Shown: positions 50,223 to 60,150 of the stretch, piece by piece | Layout: each line of letters begins with the position of its first letter | Position numbering within the stretch: the first letter of the stretch is position 1 | Source of the DNA: an uncultured Pelagibacteraceae bacterium | GTDB taxonomy: Bacteria; Pseudomonadota; Alphaproteobacteria; Pelagibacterales; Pelagibacteraceae | Length of the DNA: 64,000 nt | Direction: 5' to 3' | Assembly (NCBI GenBank): GCA_902535155.1 | Contig: CACASB010000001.1 | Location: 1-64,000 of the forward strand | The notes under the pieces: model-generated | Told to the model about the DNA's origin: nothing | Database searches by the model: none | What the model saw: only the letters and a program-made list of their open reading frames with translations | Position numbers and translations under genes: made by a program

Positions 50223-51077
50223 ATGAAAAATATTGACTTATCTACTTTAGAAGGAAAAAAAGTAACAGTTTTAATTGAGAAGGCAGATAAGTTATTAAAA
50301 GAAAATCTTGAAGGCAAAATTCATGCTCATAAGATTTATAATTTAATTTTAGATCAAATTCCTACGAAATATGATGAATCTAATTTACATGTACTAAGAG
50401 GTGTGTTGAGGCAAAAAATCTGGAATTGTGAAAGAAGCTTTTTTTGGAATGAAAAATTCTTTTCACAATCTGGTCAAGATAAGATTTTAAAAGATCACTT
50501 TTTTAAGGATAAAAAAAAAGGGTTCTTTGTGGAGATCGGAGCGTTTGATGGGATTGAAGGAAGCAATTGCTTTTATTTTGAAAATGCTCAGGCATGGGAC
50601 GGTATTGCAATTGAGGCATCAAAAATTCAATTCAATAAGTTAAAAAAAAATAGAAAATGTAAATTATTCAATGAAGCAATAAACTCAAAAGAAAAAGATG
50701 TGGAATTTATTGAAGTTCAGGAGGGACTTACTCAAATGAGTGGTATAGATGATGAAAATTTTATAGCCAAAGAATTTATAAACAAAGACCCAAACAGTAA
50801 GATAGGTAAATTTAAGACAAAAACAGTGACCTTTGAAAAAATTGTACCCACTAATATGATCATAGATTATTTGTCTTTGGACATAGAGGGTGGAGAAATG
50901 GATGTTTTGGAGTCTATTGATTTTAGCAAATATAAAATAAAGGTTATTTCAGTTGAAAATAATAGTCCTGATAAAATTAATTTTGAATTATTCTTTAAAA
51001 AAAAAAATTATTCGTTTTTTGATAGAGTGGGACAAGATGAAATATTTTTTAATAATGATTTCTTTAAACTAAACTAA
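50223..51077 (+). CDS. FkbM-family methyltransferase inside the his operon
   Basis: FFVEIGAFDGIEGSNCFYFE, YLSLDIEGGEMDVLESI. Confidence 0.88.
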   Translation: MKNIDLSTLEGKKVTVLIEKADKLLKENLEGKIHAHKIYNLILDQIPTKYDESNLHVLRGVLRQKIWNCERSFFWNEKFFSQSGQDKILKDHFFKDKKKGFFVEIGAFDGIEGSNCFYFENAQAWDGIAIEASKIQFNKLKKNRKCKLFNEAINSKEKDVEFIEVQEGLTQMSGIDDENFIAKEFINKDPNSKIGKFKTKTVTFEKIVPTNMIIDYLSLDIEGGEMDVLESIDFSKYKIKVISVENNSPDKINFELFFKKKNYSFFDRVGQDEIFFNNDFFKLN

Positions 51078-51793
51078 TGAAAATATTTCCAGCAATAGAC
51101 ATCAAAGATAAAAAGTGTGTAAGATTACTTAAGGGAGATTTCAAAAACAAAACTGAGTACGAAATTTCTCCAGTTGAACAGGCTGAAAAATATAAAGATC
51201 ATGGATTTAAAAATTTACATATTGTTGATCTTGATGGAGCTTTGATTGGCGAAACTGTAAATATAGATATTATACAGGATATAATTATTAAATTTGATCT
51301 AAAGATTGAGATTGGTGGAGGCATAAGAAATCTTGACAGTATTCAAAAATATATTGATGTCGGTGCTGAGAAAGTTATTTTAGGAAGTGCTGCAATTAAA
51401 AATAAAAAGTTTTTGAAAGAAACATGTAAAAAATTTCCAAATAGAATTGCTTTAGGCTTGGATGCTAAAGATGGGTATTTGTCAGTATCCGGATGGAAAG
51501 AAAATTCTAATCAATTAACTTTAGATTATTTAAAAGAAGTTAATGATTATGGTGTTAGCAGACTGATTTATACTGATATAAATCGAGACGGGATGAAACA
51601 GAGCCCAAATTTCGAGGAAACAGCAAAAGTTGCCGAATTATCAAACTGTCCTTTAATTATATCTGGAGGAGTTTCGTCAATAGATGATATTAAAAAAGCC
51701 AGGAACATGGAAAATATTGAGGGTATAATAGTTGGTAAAGCTATTTACGATGGTGATATTAATTTAGATGAGTTAGTTAAAGAAGATGCTTAA
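51077..51793 (+). CDS. hisA: Phosphoribosylformimino-5-aminoimidazole carboxamide ribotide isomerase
   Basis: [27 protein letters not shown]. Confidence 0.97.
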   Translation: MKIFPAIDIKDKKCVRLLKGDFKNKTEYEISPVEQAEKYKDHGFKNLHIVDLDGALIGETVNIDIIQDIIIKFDLKIEIGGGIRNLDSIQKYIDVGAEKVILGSAAIKNKKFLKETCKKFPNRIALGLDAKDGYLSVSGWKENSNQLTLDYLKEVNDYGVSRLIYTDINRDGMKQSPNFEETAKVAELSNCPLIISGGVSSIDDIKKARNMENIEGIIVGKAIYDGDINLDELVKEDA

Positions 51794-52541
51794 AAACCGA
51801 ATTATACCTTGTCTAGACGTTAAGAACGGGCGCGTTGTAAAAGGTATCAATTTTGTGGACTTAAAGGATGCAGGTGATCCAGTTGAGCAAGCAAAAATTT
51901 ATAGTGATGGCGGCGCAGATGAGATTTGCTTTTTGGATATTACTGCTTCAAACGAGAATAGAGATACAATTTATGAAGTAGTTAAGAAAACATCCAAGAA
52001 ATGTTTTGTTCCTTTAACTGTTGGAGGGGGAGTTAGAAGTATAGAAGATATTTATAAACTACTTCATTGTGGTGCTGATAAAGTTTCAATAAATACTGCA
52101 GCAGTTCAAAATTCGAAAGTAGTTATCGATAGTTCAAAAAAATTTGGCTCTCAATGTATTGTTGTTGCAATAGATGCAAAACGAAATGGAAAAAATTGGG
52201 AAATATTTACCCACGGGGGAAGAAACGGCACCGGTATAGATGCAATAGAATATGCAAAAAAAATAGAAGAATGTGGTGCAGGTGAATTGCTAGTTACTTC
52301 AATGGACAGAGACGGAACTCAAGTTGGTTATGATATTGATCTCATGTTTAAAATATCATCAACTGTTAATATACCGGTGATTGCATCTGGAGGAGTCGGT
52401 AATCTTAATCATTTAGTTGAGGGAATTAAATTAGGAAAAGCGAGCGCCGTTCTTGCAGCTTCAATATTTCATTATGGAAAACATTCCATCAAAGAAGCAA
52501 AGGAATATTTGGATTTAAAAGGAATTCCTGTTAGAATTTAG
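51786..52541 (+). CDS. hisF: Imidazole glycerol phosphate synthase subunit HisF
   Basis: [28 protein letters not shown]. Confidence 0.98.
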   Translation: MLKNRIIPCLDVKNGRVVKGINFVDLKDAGDPVEQAKIYSDGGADEICFLDITASNENRDTIYEVVKKTSKKCFVPLTVGGGVRSIEDIYKLLHCGADKVSINTAAVQNSKVVIDSSKKFGSQCIVVAIDAKRNGKNWEIFTHGGRNGTGIDAIEYAKKIEECGAGELLVTSMDRDGTQVGYDIDLMFKISSTVNIPVIASGGVGNLNHLVEGIKLGKASAVLAASIFHYGKHSIKEAKEYLDLKGIPVRI

Positions 52542-52542
52542 A

Positions 52543-52815
52543 ATGCTTAATGTATTAGAGGATTTATTTAATCTTGCAAGAGCAAGAAAAACAAATCCAA
52601 TTGAAGGTTCGTATACTAATAAATTATTAAAAGACAAAAATTTTAGTAAAGAAAAAATTTTAGAAGAAATCAATGAACTAATCGAGTCTGTTGATAAAAA
52701 CGGTAATAAAATCCACGAAGCAGCAGATGTCTTATATCATTTAATTATGTATTTAGAATCTAATGAAATAAAAATTGAAGATGTGATGACGGAACTAAAA
52801 AAGAGAAAAAAATAA
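52543..52815 (+). CDS. hisE: Phosphoribosyl-ATP pyrophosphatase
   Basis: KILEEINELIES, HEAADVLYHLIMYLE; his operon context. Confidence 0.92.
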   Translation: MLNVLEDLFNLARARKTNPIEGSYTNKLLKDKNFSKEKILEEINELIESVDKNGNKIHEAADVLYHLIMYLESNEIKIEDVMTELKKRKK

Positions 52816-52837
52816 TTGATGAGATTGAGGTTATGGA

Positions 52838-53203
52838 ATGACCTATGATGATAACAATATATTTGCAAAGATTTTAAGAGGAGAGATACCTTGTGAAAAA
52901 ATTTACGAGGATGAATATGTTTTATCTTTTTACGATATTAATCCTCAAAAGAAAATTCACGCCTTAGTAATACCAAAAGGCAAATACATCGATTTAGATG
53001 ATTTTGCATCAAAGGCCTCTGAAAAAGAGATTTCAGCATTAATTAGAGGCGTCAACACTGTTGCAAAAAAATTACAAATTTCTTCTGATACGGGAAAAGG
53101 ATATAGAGCTATAGCGAATATAAATGAAAACGGTGGACAAGAGGTACCCCATCTACATTTTCATCTTTTTGGTGGAGAAAAAGTTGGTAAAATGGTGGAA
53201 TGA
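52838..53203 (+). CDS. HIT-family (HinT-like) protein
   Basis: NIFAKILRGEIPCEKIYED, GGQEVPHLHFHLFGG. Confidence 0.96.
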   Translation: MTYDDNNIFAKILRGEIPCEKIYEDEYVLSFYDINPQKKIHALVIPKGKYIDLDDFASKASEKEISALIRGVNTVAKKLQISSDTGKGYRAIANINENGGQEVPHLHFHLFGGEKVGKMVE

Positions 53204-53709
53204 TGATTCCTGTAGAAAGAAATTTTCTGGAAATAAGAGATTTAAAAAGTCTTAGATTTAATGCATCTAAACAAAATAAATTTTTAATTAAAAAAATTAA
53301 ACCTGATTTTCAATTAAATAAATTTTTCTATAAGCAAGTAGGAAAGAAACATAGATGGATAGACAGACTTAGTTGGACGGACGAAAAATGGATTAATTTT
53401 ATTTCTAATAAAAATTTAGAAACTTATGTTATTAGTGAGTCTGAAGACTTGATTGGCTTTTTTGAACTTCTGTATAATCCAAAGTTAAAAGAAACAGAGA
53501 TTTCTTATTTTGGTCTTCTAGAGGAGCATATAGGAAAAGGTATTGGAGGATATGCTTTAAGTGAGGCAATAAAAAAGTCATTTGAAAAAAATATCAAAAG
53601 AGTTTGGCTTCATACATGCACACTTGATCATCCAAACGCTTTAAAAAATTATATAGCAAGAGGTATGAAAGTCTTTAGAAAAGAAAATATTAACATATTG
53701 GATAGTTAA
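53200..53709 (+). CDS. GNAT-family N-acetyltransferase
   Basis: GLLEEHIGKGIGGYALSEAI, VWLHTCTLDHPNALKNYIARGMKV. Confidence 0.9.
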   Translation: MMIPVERNFLEIRDLKSLRFNASKQNKFLIKKIKPDFQLNKFFYKQVGKKHRWIDRLSWTDEKWINFISNKNLETYVISESEDLIGFFELLYNPKLKETEISYFGLLEEHIGKGIGGYALSEAIKKSFEKNIKRVWLHTCTLDHPNALKNYIARGMKVFRKENINILDS

Positions 53710-54257
53710 TTAAATTTCTCTAGGTCAAAAATATTCTCATTGATAATTTTATTTATATCTTTAATCCTAATTTCAGTTAAAACTGAATTATTATAGATAT
53801 CTGTGGTTTTCCAACCTTTTATATGTAATTTTTCTTTATCAAAGAAAACTTTTATATCAGTATCTTGATATTTTAAATTAGTAAATAGTTCCCCATATTC
53901 ATTTCTTACATTGTTTTTTATAATTTGATTAATTAAGTACTGCTTATCTAAAATTGAATAAAAAGTTGTATTTTCTAATTTATAAAAATTTGGAATATTT
54001 GAGTTTTTACTTTTGACAATTAGATTTTTACCATCAGAAACAAGAATTTTCCCTGAATTATCATACTTACAATTTATTTTTCTATTAAAAACTAAAATGC
54101 AATAACCAGTTTCTTTGTTTTGATTAATTTGTTGTATAAACTTAAAACTGTAATTATTAGCCTTTTCTAAATTATTTATTATTTTTTTTGATACATCTGA
54201 ATAAACTTTAGTTATTAAAAAAAAAAAAATTGAGACACTTATGAAGAAAAATCTCAT
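53706..54257 (-). CDS. lolA: Outer-membrane lipoprotein carrier protein LolA-like
   Basis: Signal peptide, FKFIQQINQNKETGYCILVFNRKINCKYDNSGKILVSDGKNL; next to ftsK. Confidence 0.82.
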   Translation of the reverse strand: MRFFFISVSIFFFLITKVYSDVSKKIINNLEKANNYSFKFIQQINQNKETGYCILVFNRKINCKYDNSGKILVSDGKNLIVKSKNSNIPNFYKLENTTFYSILDKQYLINQIIKNNVRNEYGELFTNLKYQDTDIKVFFDKEKLHIKGWKTTDIYNNSVLTEIRIKDINKIINENIFDLEKFN

Positions 54258-56327
54258 TAGAGAACTTCTCTTTTTCCTACATGGTTAGCTTTACTAATAA
54301 TTCCTTTTTCTTCCATCATATCAATTATTCTAGCTGCCCTGTTATAACCAATTTGGAGTTTTCTCTGGAGAAATGATGTCGAGGCTTTTCTTTCTGATTT
54401 TATAATTTCCAAAGCAGTTTCGTATAATTCGTCAAGCTGTTCATTATTTTTATCACTATTAGAATGATCTTCTGTTTGATCTGATAAATTTAATATTTCA
54501 TCCACATACTCAGGTTCACCTTGTGATCTTAAAAAATTATTAATGTTTTCTATTTCGTTTTCAGAGACAAATGGTGCATGAATTCTTGTTATTCTATTTG
54601 CTGAAGACATGTAAAGCATATCGCCTTTTCCTAAAAGTTGCTCAGCACCTTGTTCACCAAGTATAGTTCTGCTGTCTATTTTAGAGGAAACTTGAAAGGA
54701 AACTCTTGTAGGAAAATTTGCTTTAATGGTTCCTGTTATAACATCAACACTAGGTCTTTGAGTTGCCATTATTATATGTATCCCAGCTGCTCTAGCCATT
54801 TGAGAGAGTTTTTGAATACAATTTTCAATTTCTTTACCCGCAACCAGCATTAAATCTGACATTTCGTCAACTACTACTACAATATAAGGCATAGGTAGTT
54901 TATTTTTAGAATTATATCCTCCGATATTTCTTACACCTACTTTTGTCATTAATTTGTATCTATTCTCCATTTCTTTTACCACCCAGCTCAAAACAGTAGC
55001 AGCTTTTTTTGCTTCAGTAATAACCGGACATAAAAGATGTGGGATTCCTTCGTACGTTGAGAGTTCTAACATTTTTGGATCAATCAAAATAAATTTGCAT
55101 AAGTCTGGTTTGTGCCTATATAAAAGGGAAAGCAATATAGTATTTATACATACCGACTTACCCGATCCGGTTGTGCCTGCAATTAACAAGTGAGGCATTG
55201 ATGATAAGTCACCAATTATGGGTTGTCCAGATATACTTTTTCCAAGTGCAATAGGTAAAATTAAATCTTTACTACTAAATTTTGAACTATCCAATATTTC
55301 TCTTAATGACACATTATCTCTCTCTAGATTAGGTAACTCGATACCTATTGAACTTGAACCTGGAATAACCGAAATTCTTGCAGACTCTGAACTTGTATTT
55401 CTAGCTATATCATCTGATAAATTTATAATCTTAGAAACTTTCACACCAGCCGCAGGCTCAAATTCATTTAAAGTTACAACTGGTCCAGAACTAATCTTTC
55501 TAATTTTACCCTCTACGCCGAAGTCTAGAAGTATTTTTTCGAGAAACTCTTCGTTTATATCTTTTCTCAAATTATTTTTTTTACTTTTCTCTTTTGATTG
55601 TTCTAATAAGTCAAGATTGGGCAAATTAAACTCTCTTTTATCGTCATAATTCTTTTCATTTTTTTTATCAAAAGAAAAAGTTTCTTGAATATTATTATTT
55701 TCAACAAACATTTCTTTTTTAGTATTTGCTACTTCATTTGAGCTAATATTTTTTTTATTTTTAAAAATTTTTTTGATAGATGATAACCATTTTAATCTAA
55801 AGTTAATACTTATAAGAAATAATACTATGAATAGTAATAATTGAAAATAATATGACAATTCAGAGTGCAAATTTACAATTTTAAAAAATATTTTGTTATA
55901 GAAATAGTCTCCTACAAAACCACCATTTCCATTGATTATTAGAAAGAAAGCCTCATTATAAAATTGAGTAAGAAAAATAGTTCCAATTATAGAATAACAA
56001 ATTATGTAAAATAGACAGTTAAGAATTTGTATTAAATTTTTTTTGATAGATTATCGCTATTGATAAAAATATCAAAGTTATTGGTAAAAAATATGATATT
56101 AAACCAATTGACTGAAGTAAAAAATCAGCTCCAATACTCCCATTTATTCCTAAAACATTATTTATGCCTATATTTTTTGGATAAATAAAATTTGGATCAT
56201 TTGGATTATAACTAATTAAAGCCACAAGCATAAGTATTGAAAGGGCTAATATTGAAATCCCAATAAATTCGATCAACCTTTTTAAGGCAAAATCTTTAAT
56301 TTTTTCAATATTATTTTTAATATTCAT
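54257..56327 (-). CDS. ftsK: DNA translocase FtsK, apparently interrupted by a 1-nt frameshift (ORFs 54257-55870 and 56019-56327)
   Basis: C-terminal PHLLIAGTTGSGKSVCIN and winged helix; N-terminal TM part in another frame; deleting one A of the A8 at 56037-56044 joins both. Confidence 0.9.
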
Positions 56328-56386
56328 AAAGAATCAAATTTATCACTTTGTATCATTTAATATTTGTTGTTAAAATTAAAAAAATT

Positions 56387-57481
56387 ATGACTATTTGTTT
56401 AATAGGAAAAAATTTAACGACGTTAGTATTATCAAAAATTTTAATTAATAAAGGTATTAAAGTAGATTTGTATTACTCTAACAATAAAATAGTGAAAGAT
56501 ATGTCCAAAACAATCTCCAGAACAATTGGATTATCTAACGACAGTATTGAATTTTTAGAAAGTCAAAAAATACTAAGTAAAAAAAAATGTTGGGATATTA
56601 AAAAGATTAATTTGTACAAGGGTGAAAATTCTAAAAGTTTTTTAAATTTTAATTCGCAGAAGAGTAGTTTTTTTATGGCTTACTACAATGATTTTTATAA
56701 GACGTTAGAAGCTTCGTTAAAAAAAAAAAAACTAATTAATATAAAGAAAGAAAAAAACCAAAAATCTTTTTCAAATATACTCAGAAAAAATTATGAAATA
56801 ATTATTATTAGTGACACAAAAAATCATTTATTTAAAAAATATTTTAGTAAGCACGTTAAAAAAAACTACAACAGTATAGCTTTTACAACCATTATTGAGC
56901 ATAATAAAATAGTAAATAATGTTGCAGAACAGTATTTTACGAAGTTCGGGCCATTGGCATTTTTACCTATTTCAAATACAAAAACTTCTATAGTTTTTTC
57001 TATATTTGATAAAGATCTTACAAAAAATAATTCTAAAGTTTTAAAATTAATAAAAAGTTATAACCGTCTTTATAAGATAAAGTATGTTAGCCCTCTACAA
57101 CAATTTCCAATAAATTTATCTCTTTCGCGTAATTATTTTCATAAAAACATTTTATCATTTGGAGATGCCTTGCATAAGATTCACCCCCTAGCAGGTCAAG
57201 GATTTAATATGACCCTAAGAGATGCTAAAATTTTAAGTCAATTAATTAAAAAAAAATTGGACCTTGGATTAAATTTAGATACAGTTTTAGAACAGTTTGA
57301 GATTGAAAGAAAAAATTCAAATTTCGTTTTTGCTATGGGAGTAGATTTTTTATACGAATTTTTTAAATTAAATAACAGATATAACATAAAATCCATCGAC
57401 AATCTTTTTAAGTTTATAAATAAAAATATTTTTATTAAAAAGAAATTAGAAAGTTTTGCTGATAAGGGATTTATTTTGTAA
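56387..57481 (+). CDS. UbiH/VisC-like FAD-dependent hydroxylase (start refined)
   Basis: MTICLIGKNLTTLVLSKIL, LSFGDALHKIHPLAGQGFNMTLRDAKIL. Confidence 0.85.
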   Translation: MTICLIGKNLTTLVLSKILINKGIKVDLYYSNNKIVKDMSKTISRTIGLSNDSIEFLESQKILSKKKCWDIKKINLYKGENSKSFLNFNSQKSSFFMAYYNDFYKTLEASLKKKKLINIKKEKNQKSFSNILRKNYEIIIISDTKNHLFKKYFSKHVKKNYNSIAFTTIIEHNKIVNNVAEQYFTKFGPLAFLPISNTKTSIVFSIFDKDLTKNNSKVLKLIKSYNRLYKIKYVSPLQQFPINLSLSRNYFHKNILSFGDALHKIHPLAGQGFNMTLRDAKILSQLIKKKLDLGLNLDTVLEQFEIERKNSNFVFAMGVDFLYEFFKLNNRYNIKSIDNLFKFINKNIFIKKKLESFADKGFIL

Positions 57482-58126
57482 CTATTGTAACGTTTTGTTA
57501 CTAAAGTTATCTGAAGAATAAAGCTTGATTATTTGTTCTAATTTCTTTTTCCTAAATACTAAATCTTTCGCCTCCAAAAGCATTTGTTTTTCCTCTTTCG
57601 AAAATGGAGAAGCCATTGAAAGGGTATTTAAGGTTTGATCTAAACTTTGTTTTTCAAGTTCATTCCAATTTATCACATAACCTTGCTTTTCAAAAATATT
57701 TTTAAGATCATTAAAGATAAGATTTAGATCTGAAAAATTAATATTTACTTCTTCATTATTTAAATCATTTTCAAATCCTTTGTAACTTATTTTAAACTCT
57801 CTAAAAGGTTTTCCATTATTTACTTCATCAATTATGTTAAACCTAGTTATTCCATTTAAAACTATTACATATCTACCATCATCTGTTTCATTAAAACTAG
57901 ATATTTTGCCTAAGCATCCTACTTTAAAAAGTTCTGTTTTTTTTGGGTTTACTAATCCTTTTGGTTGAATCATGCCAATCATGCGATTAGACTTTATACT
58001 TTGATCAATCATCTGGAGATATCTTGGTTCAAAGATGTTAAGCGGTGCTGAAGTTTTTGGAAAAAATATAAAATTTGAAAGTGGAAATACTGGGATGATA
58101 CCAGGCAAATTATCAATTTTATTCAT
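57482..58126 (-). CDS. LON substrate-binding (N-terminal) domain protein (start refined)
   Basis: GIIPVFPLSNFIFFPKTSAPLNIFEPRYLQMIDQ. Confidence 0.9.
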   Translation of the reverse strand: MNKIDNLPGIIPVFPLSNFIFFPKTSAPLNIFEPRYLQMIDQSIKSNRMIGMIQPKGLVNPKKTELFKVGCLGKISSFNETDDGRYVIVLNGITRFNIIDEVNNGKPFREFKISYKGFENDLNNEEVNINFSDLNLIFNDLKNIFEKQGYVINWNELEKQSLDQTLNTLSMASPFSKEEKQMLLEAKDLVFRKKKLEQIIKLYSSDNFSNKTLQ

Positions 58127-58226
58127 ACCTAAAAAAATTAACAAATTATTACTAAAAGATCTATGTTCATATTGATGCATTATTGTATTAAAAAAGTAGC
58201 TTATTATTAAAAAAATATAATAATTT

Positions 58227-59660
58227 ATGAATAAATTAAACGATGAAAGCTTGTATTCTAGAGGGCTAGAATATTACAAAAAAAATCAATTAGATAATTC
58301 ATTAAATTTTCTAAATAAAATTAAAAAAAAAAATTTAAATACATTAAAATTAATTTCTCAGATATATATAACAACTAATGATTTTAAGAATGCAAAGATA
58401 GCCCTAGTTAAAATTCTTGGATTAGATAAAGAGAACTTGTTTGCTCTAAATTCCTTAGGAGATTTAAATAAAATTGAAAAAAATTACTTAGATGCAGAAA
58501 AATTTTATAAAAAAACAGTTTCTATTGATGAAAATTTTGTCCCTGGCTATTTTAACTTGGCGTCAATTTATGAAGTTAATGGTGAATTAAAACTTGCAAA
58601 AAAAAATTATCTCAAAGTAGTTGAAATTGATAATAAAAATTATGCAGCATATTTTAATTTACAAAGATTAGAGGAAAATTTAATTACAGAAAAAATAATA
58701 AAAAAAATCAGTAATGAGCTAAATATTAATCAAAATTTAAAAGATAAAAATATTGCGTATGGTCATTTCGTGCTTGCAAAGGATTATAGAAAAAAAAAAA
58801 AAATAAACATGGAGATAAAAGAATTGTCTAGAGGTCATAAAATTTTTTTCGATTCAAATCCAGCAAACAAAGAAGCCACCAAATATTGGTTAGAAATAGT
58901 TCCAGAAATGACAAATAAAAGATTTATATTTGAAGATACTGACAAAAATAAAATTGAAATAAGTAATATAGAACCAATTTTTATTTTTGGAATTCCAAGA
59001 TCAGGAACAACTTTAGTAGAAACGATAATTACATCTGGAGAGGAAAAAATTTATAATGCTGGTGAAAATTTTATTTTACAAAAAGCTTTGGAAAACTCAC
59101 AATTAAATAAAAAAATATTTGAGTCAGAAGAGTCTATAAAAGTAGATATCGGTTTTTTGAGAAAAAATATTATTAACAGTTATATGGAACAATTTTCTAT
59201 CAAGTCTGGTAGTTTTAAGTTTATTGATAGAACAATGACAAATTTCTTTTTTTCTGAGCTTTTATTAGAACTATTCCCGAACGCTAGAATTATAAATTGT
59301 AGAAGAGATAGTTTTCATAACCTTGTAGCAATTTATCAACAATGTTTAAATAATTTACCATGGTCTCATAATGTCAGAGATATTAGAAAGTATATCTCTA
59401 TTTATAATTCTAAATTAAAAAATTTGAACAGAACTTACAATAAGAATATATTAGATGTTGAATTAGAAAAACTAACGGAATTTCCAGAGAATATTTCAAA
59501 AGAAATAATGTCTTTTTGCAAACTGAATTGGTCTGAAAAAGTTCTCAAATATTATGAAAGAAAAGACCTAATATGCACTACGGCAAGCAATATACAAATA
59601 AGAGAAAAAATTTTTAAATATGATAGCGCAAAATTTTTACCCTACCGAGAATATTTTTGA
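58227..59660 (+). CDS. TPR-repeat sulfotransferase
   Basis: N-terminal TPRs; PIFIFGIPRSGTTLVETII PAPS-binding-type motif. Confidence 0.88.
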   Translation: MNKLNDESLYSRGLEYYKKNQLDNSLNFLNKIKKKNLNTLKLISQIYITTNDFKNAKIALVKILGLDKENLFALNSLGDLNKIEKNYLDAEKFYKKTVSIDENFVPGYFNLASIYEVNGELKLAKKNYLKVVEIDNKNYAAYFNLQRLEENLITEKIIKKISNELNINQNLKDKNIAYGHFVLAKDYRKKKKINMEIKELSRGHKIFFDSNPANKEATKYWLEIVPEMTNKRFIFEDTDKNKIEISNIEPIFIFGIPRSGTTLVETIITSGEEKIYNAGENFILQKALENSQLNKKIFESEESIKVDIGFLRKNIINSYMEQFSIKSGSFKFIDRTMTNFFFSELLLELFPNARIINCRRDSFHNLVAIYQQCLNNLPWSHNVRDIRKYISIYNSKLKNLNRTYNKNILDVELEKLTEFPENISKEIMSFCKLNWSEKVLKYYERKDLICTTASNIQIREKIFKYDSAKFLPYREYF

Positions 59661-59725
59661 TCATTTAATAAAAAAGTCTATTGCTTAATTTCATAAAAGC
59701 ATTTAGTTTCAACTTAGTTTTATAT

Positions 59726-59800
59726 GCGGGCGTAGCTCAGTGGTAGAGCGTCTCGTTGCCAACGAGAAGGTCGTGGGTTCAAGTCCCATTGCCCGCTCCA
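59726..59800 (+). tRNA. tRNA-Gly (GCC), CCA encoded
   Basis: GCGGGCG..TGCCCGC acceptor, TCTCG-TTGCCAA-CGAGA anticodon arm, GTGGGTTCAAGTCCCAT T-arm, TCCA end. Confidence 0.97.
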
Positions 59801-59811
59801 AAAAAATTATT

Positions 59812-60150
59812 ATGGACGATTTATCAAAAAAAAAATGTGTACCTTGTGAAGGAGGTATTCCATCCTTCAATCTAGGTGAAATTCATAAATATCTAAAAAA
59901 AGTTGATGGATGGGACGTCAAAAAAAATGAAGATGAAAATTTCTATCTTTTAAAAGAATTTAAGTTTGAAAATTTTGTAAATGCTCAAGATTTTGTTACT
60001 AAAGTAGGAGCTATTGCTGAAACAGAGGGTCATCATCCAGATATATGGTTTGGCTGGGGATATGCAAAAATTAAAATATTTACTCATGCTATAAATGGAC
60101 TAGCAGAAAGTGACTTTATCCTCGCTGCTAAAATTGATAAAATAAATTAG
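59812..60150 (+). CDS. 4a-hydroxytetrahydrobiopterin (pterin-4-alpha-carbinolamine) dehydratase
   Basis: CVPCEGGIPSFNLGEI, EGHHPDIWFGWGYAKI; start refined (ORF-track start 59740 lies within the tRNA). Confidence 0.93.
   Translation: MDDLSKKKCVPCEGGIPSFNLGEIHKYLKKVDGWDVKKNEDENFYLLKEFKFENFVNAQDFVTKVGAIAETEGHHPDIWFGWGYAKIKIFTHAINGLAESDFILAAKIDKIN

Noticed and set aside
59740-59811. N-terminal extension of the pterin dehydratase ORF
   Set aside because: MVERLVANEKVVGSSPIARSKKII is the translated tRNA-Gly gene plus spacer; true ATG at 59812
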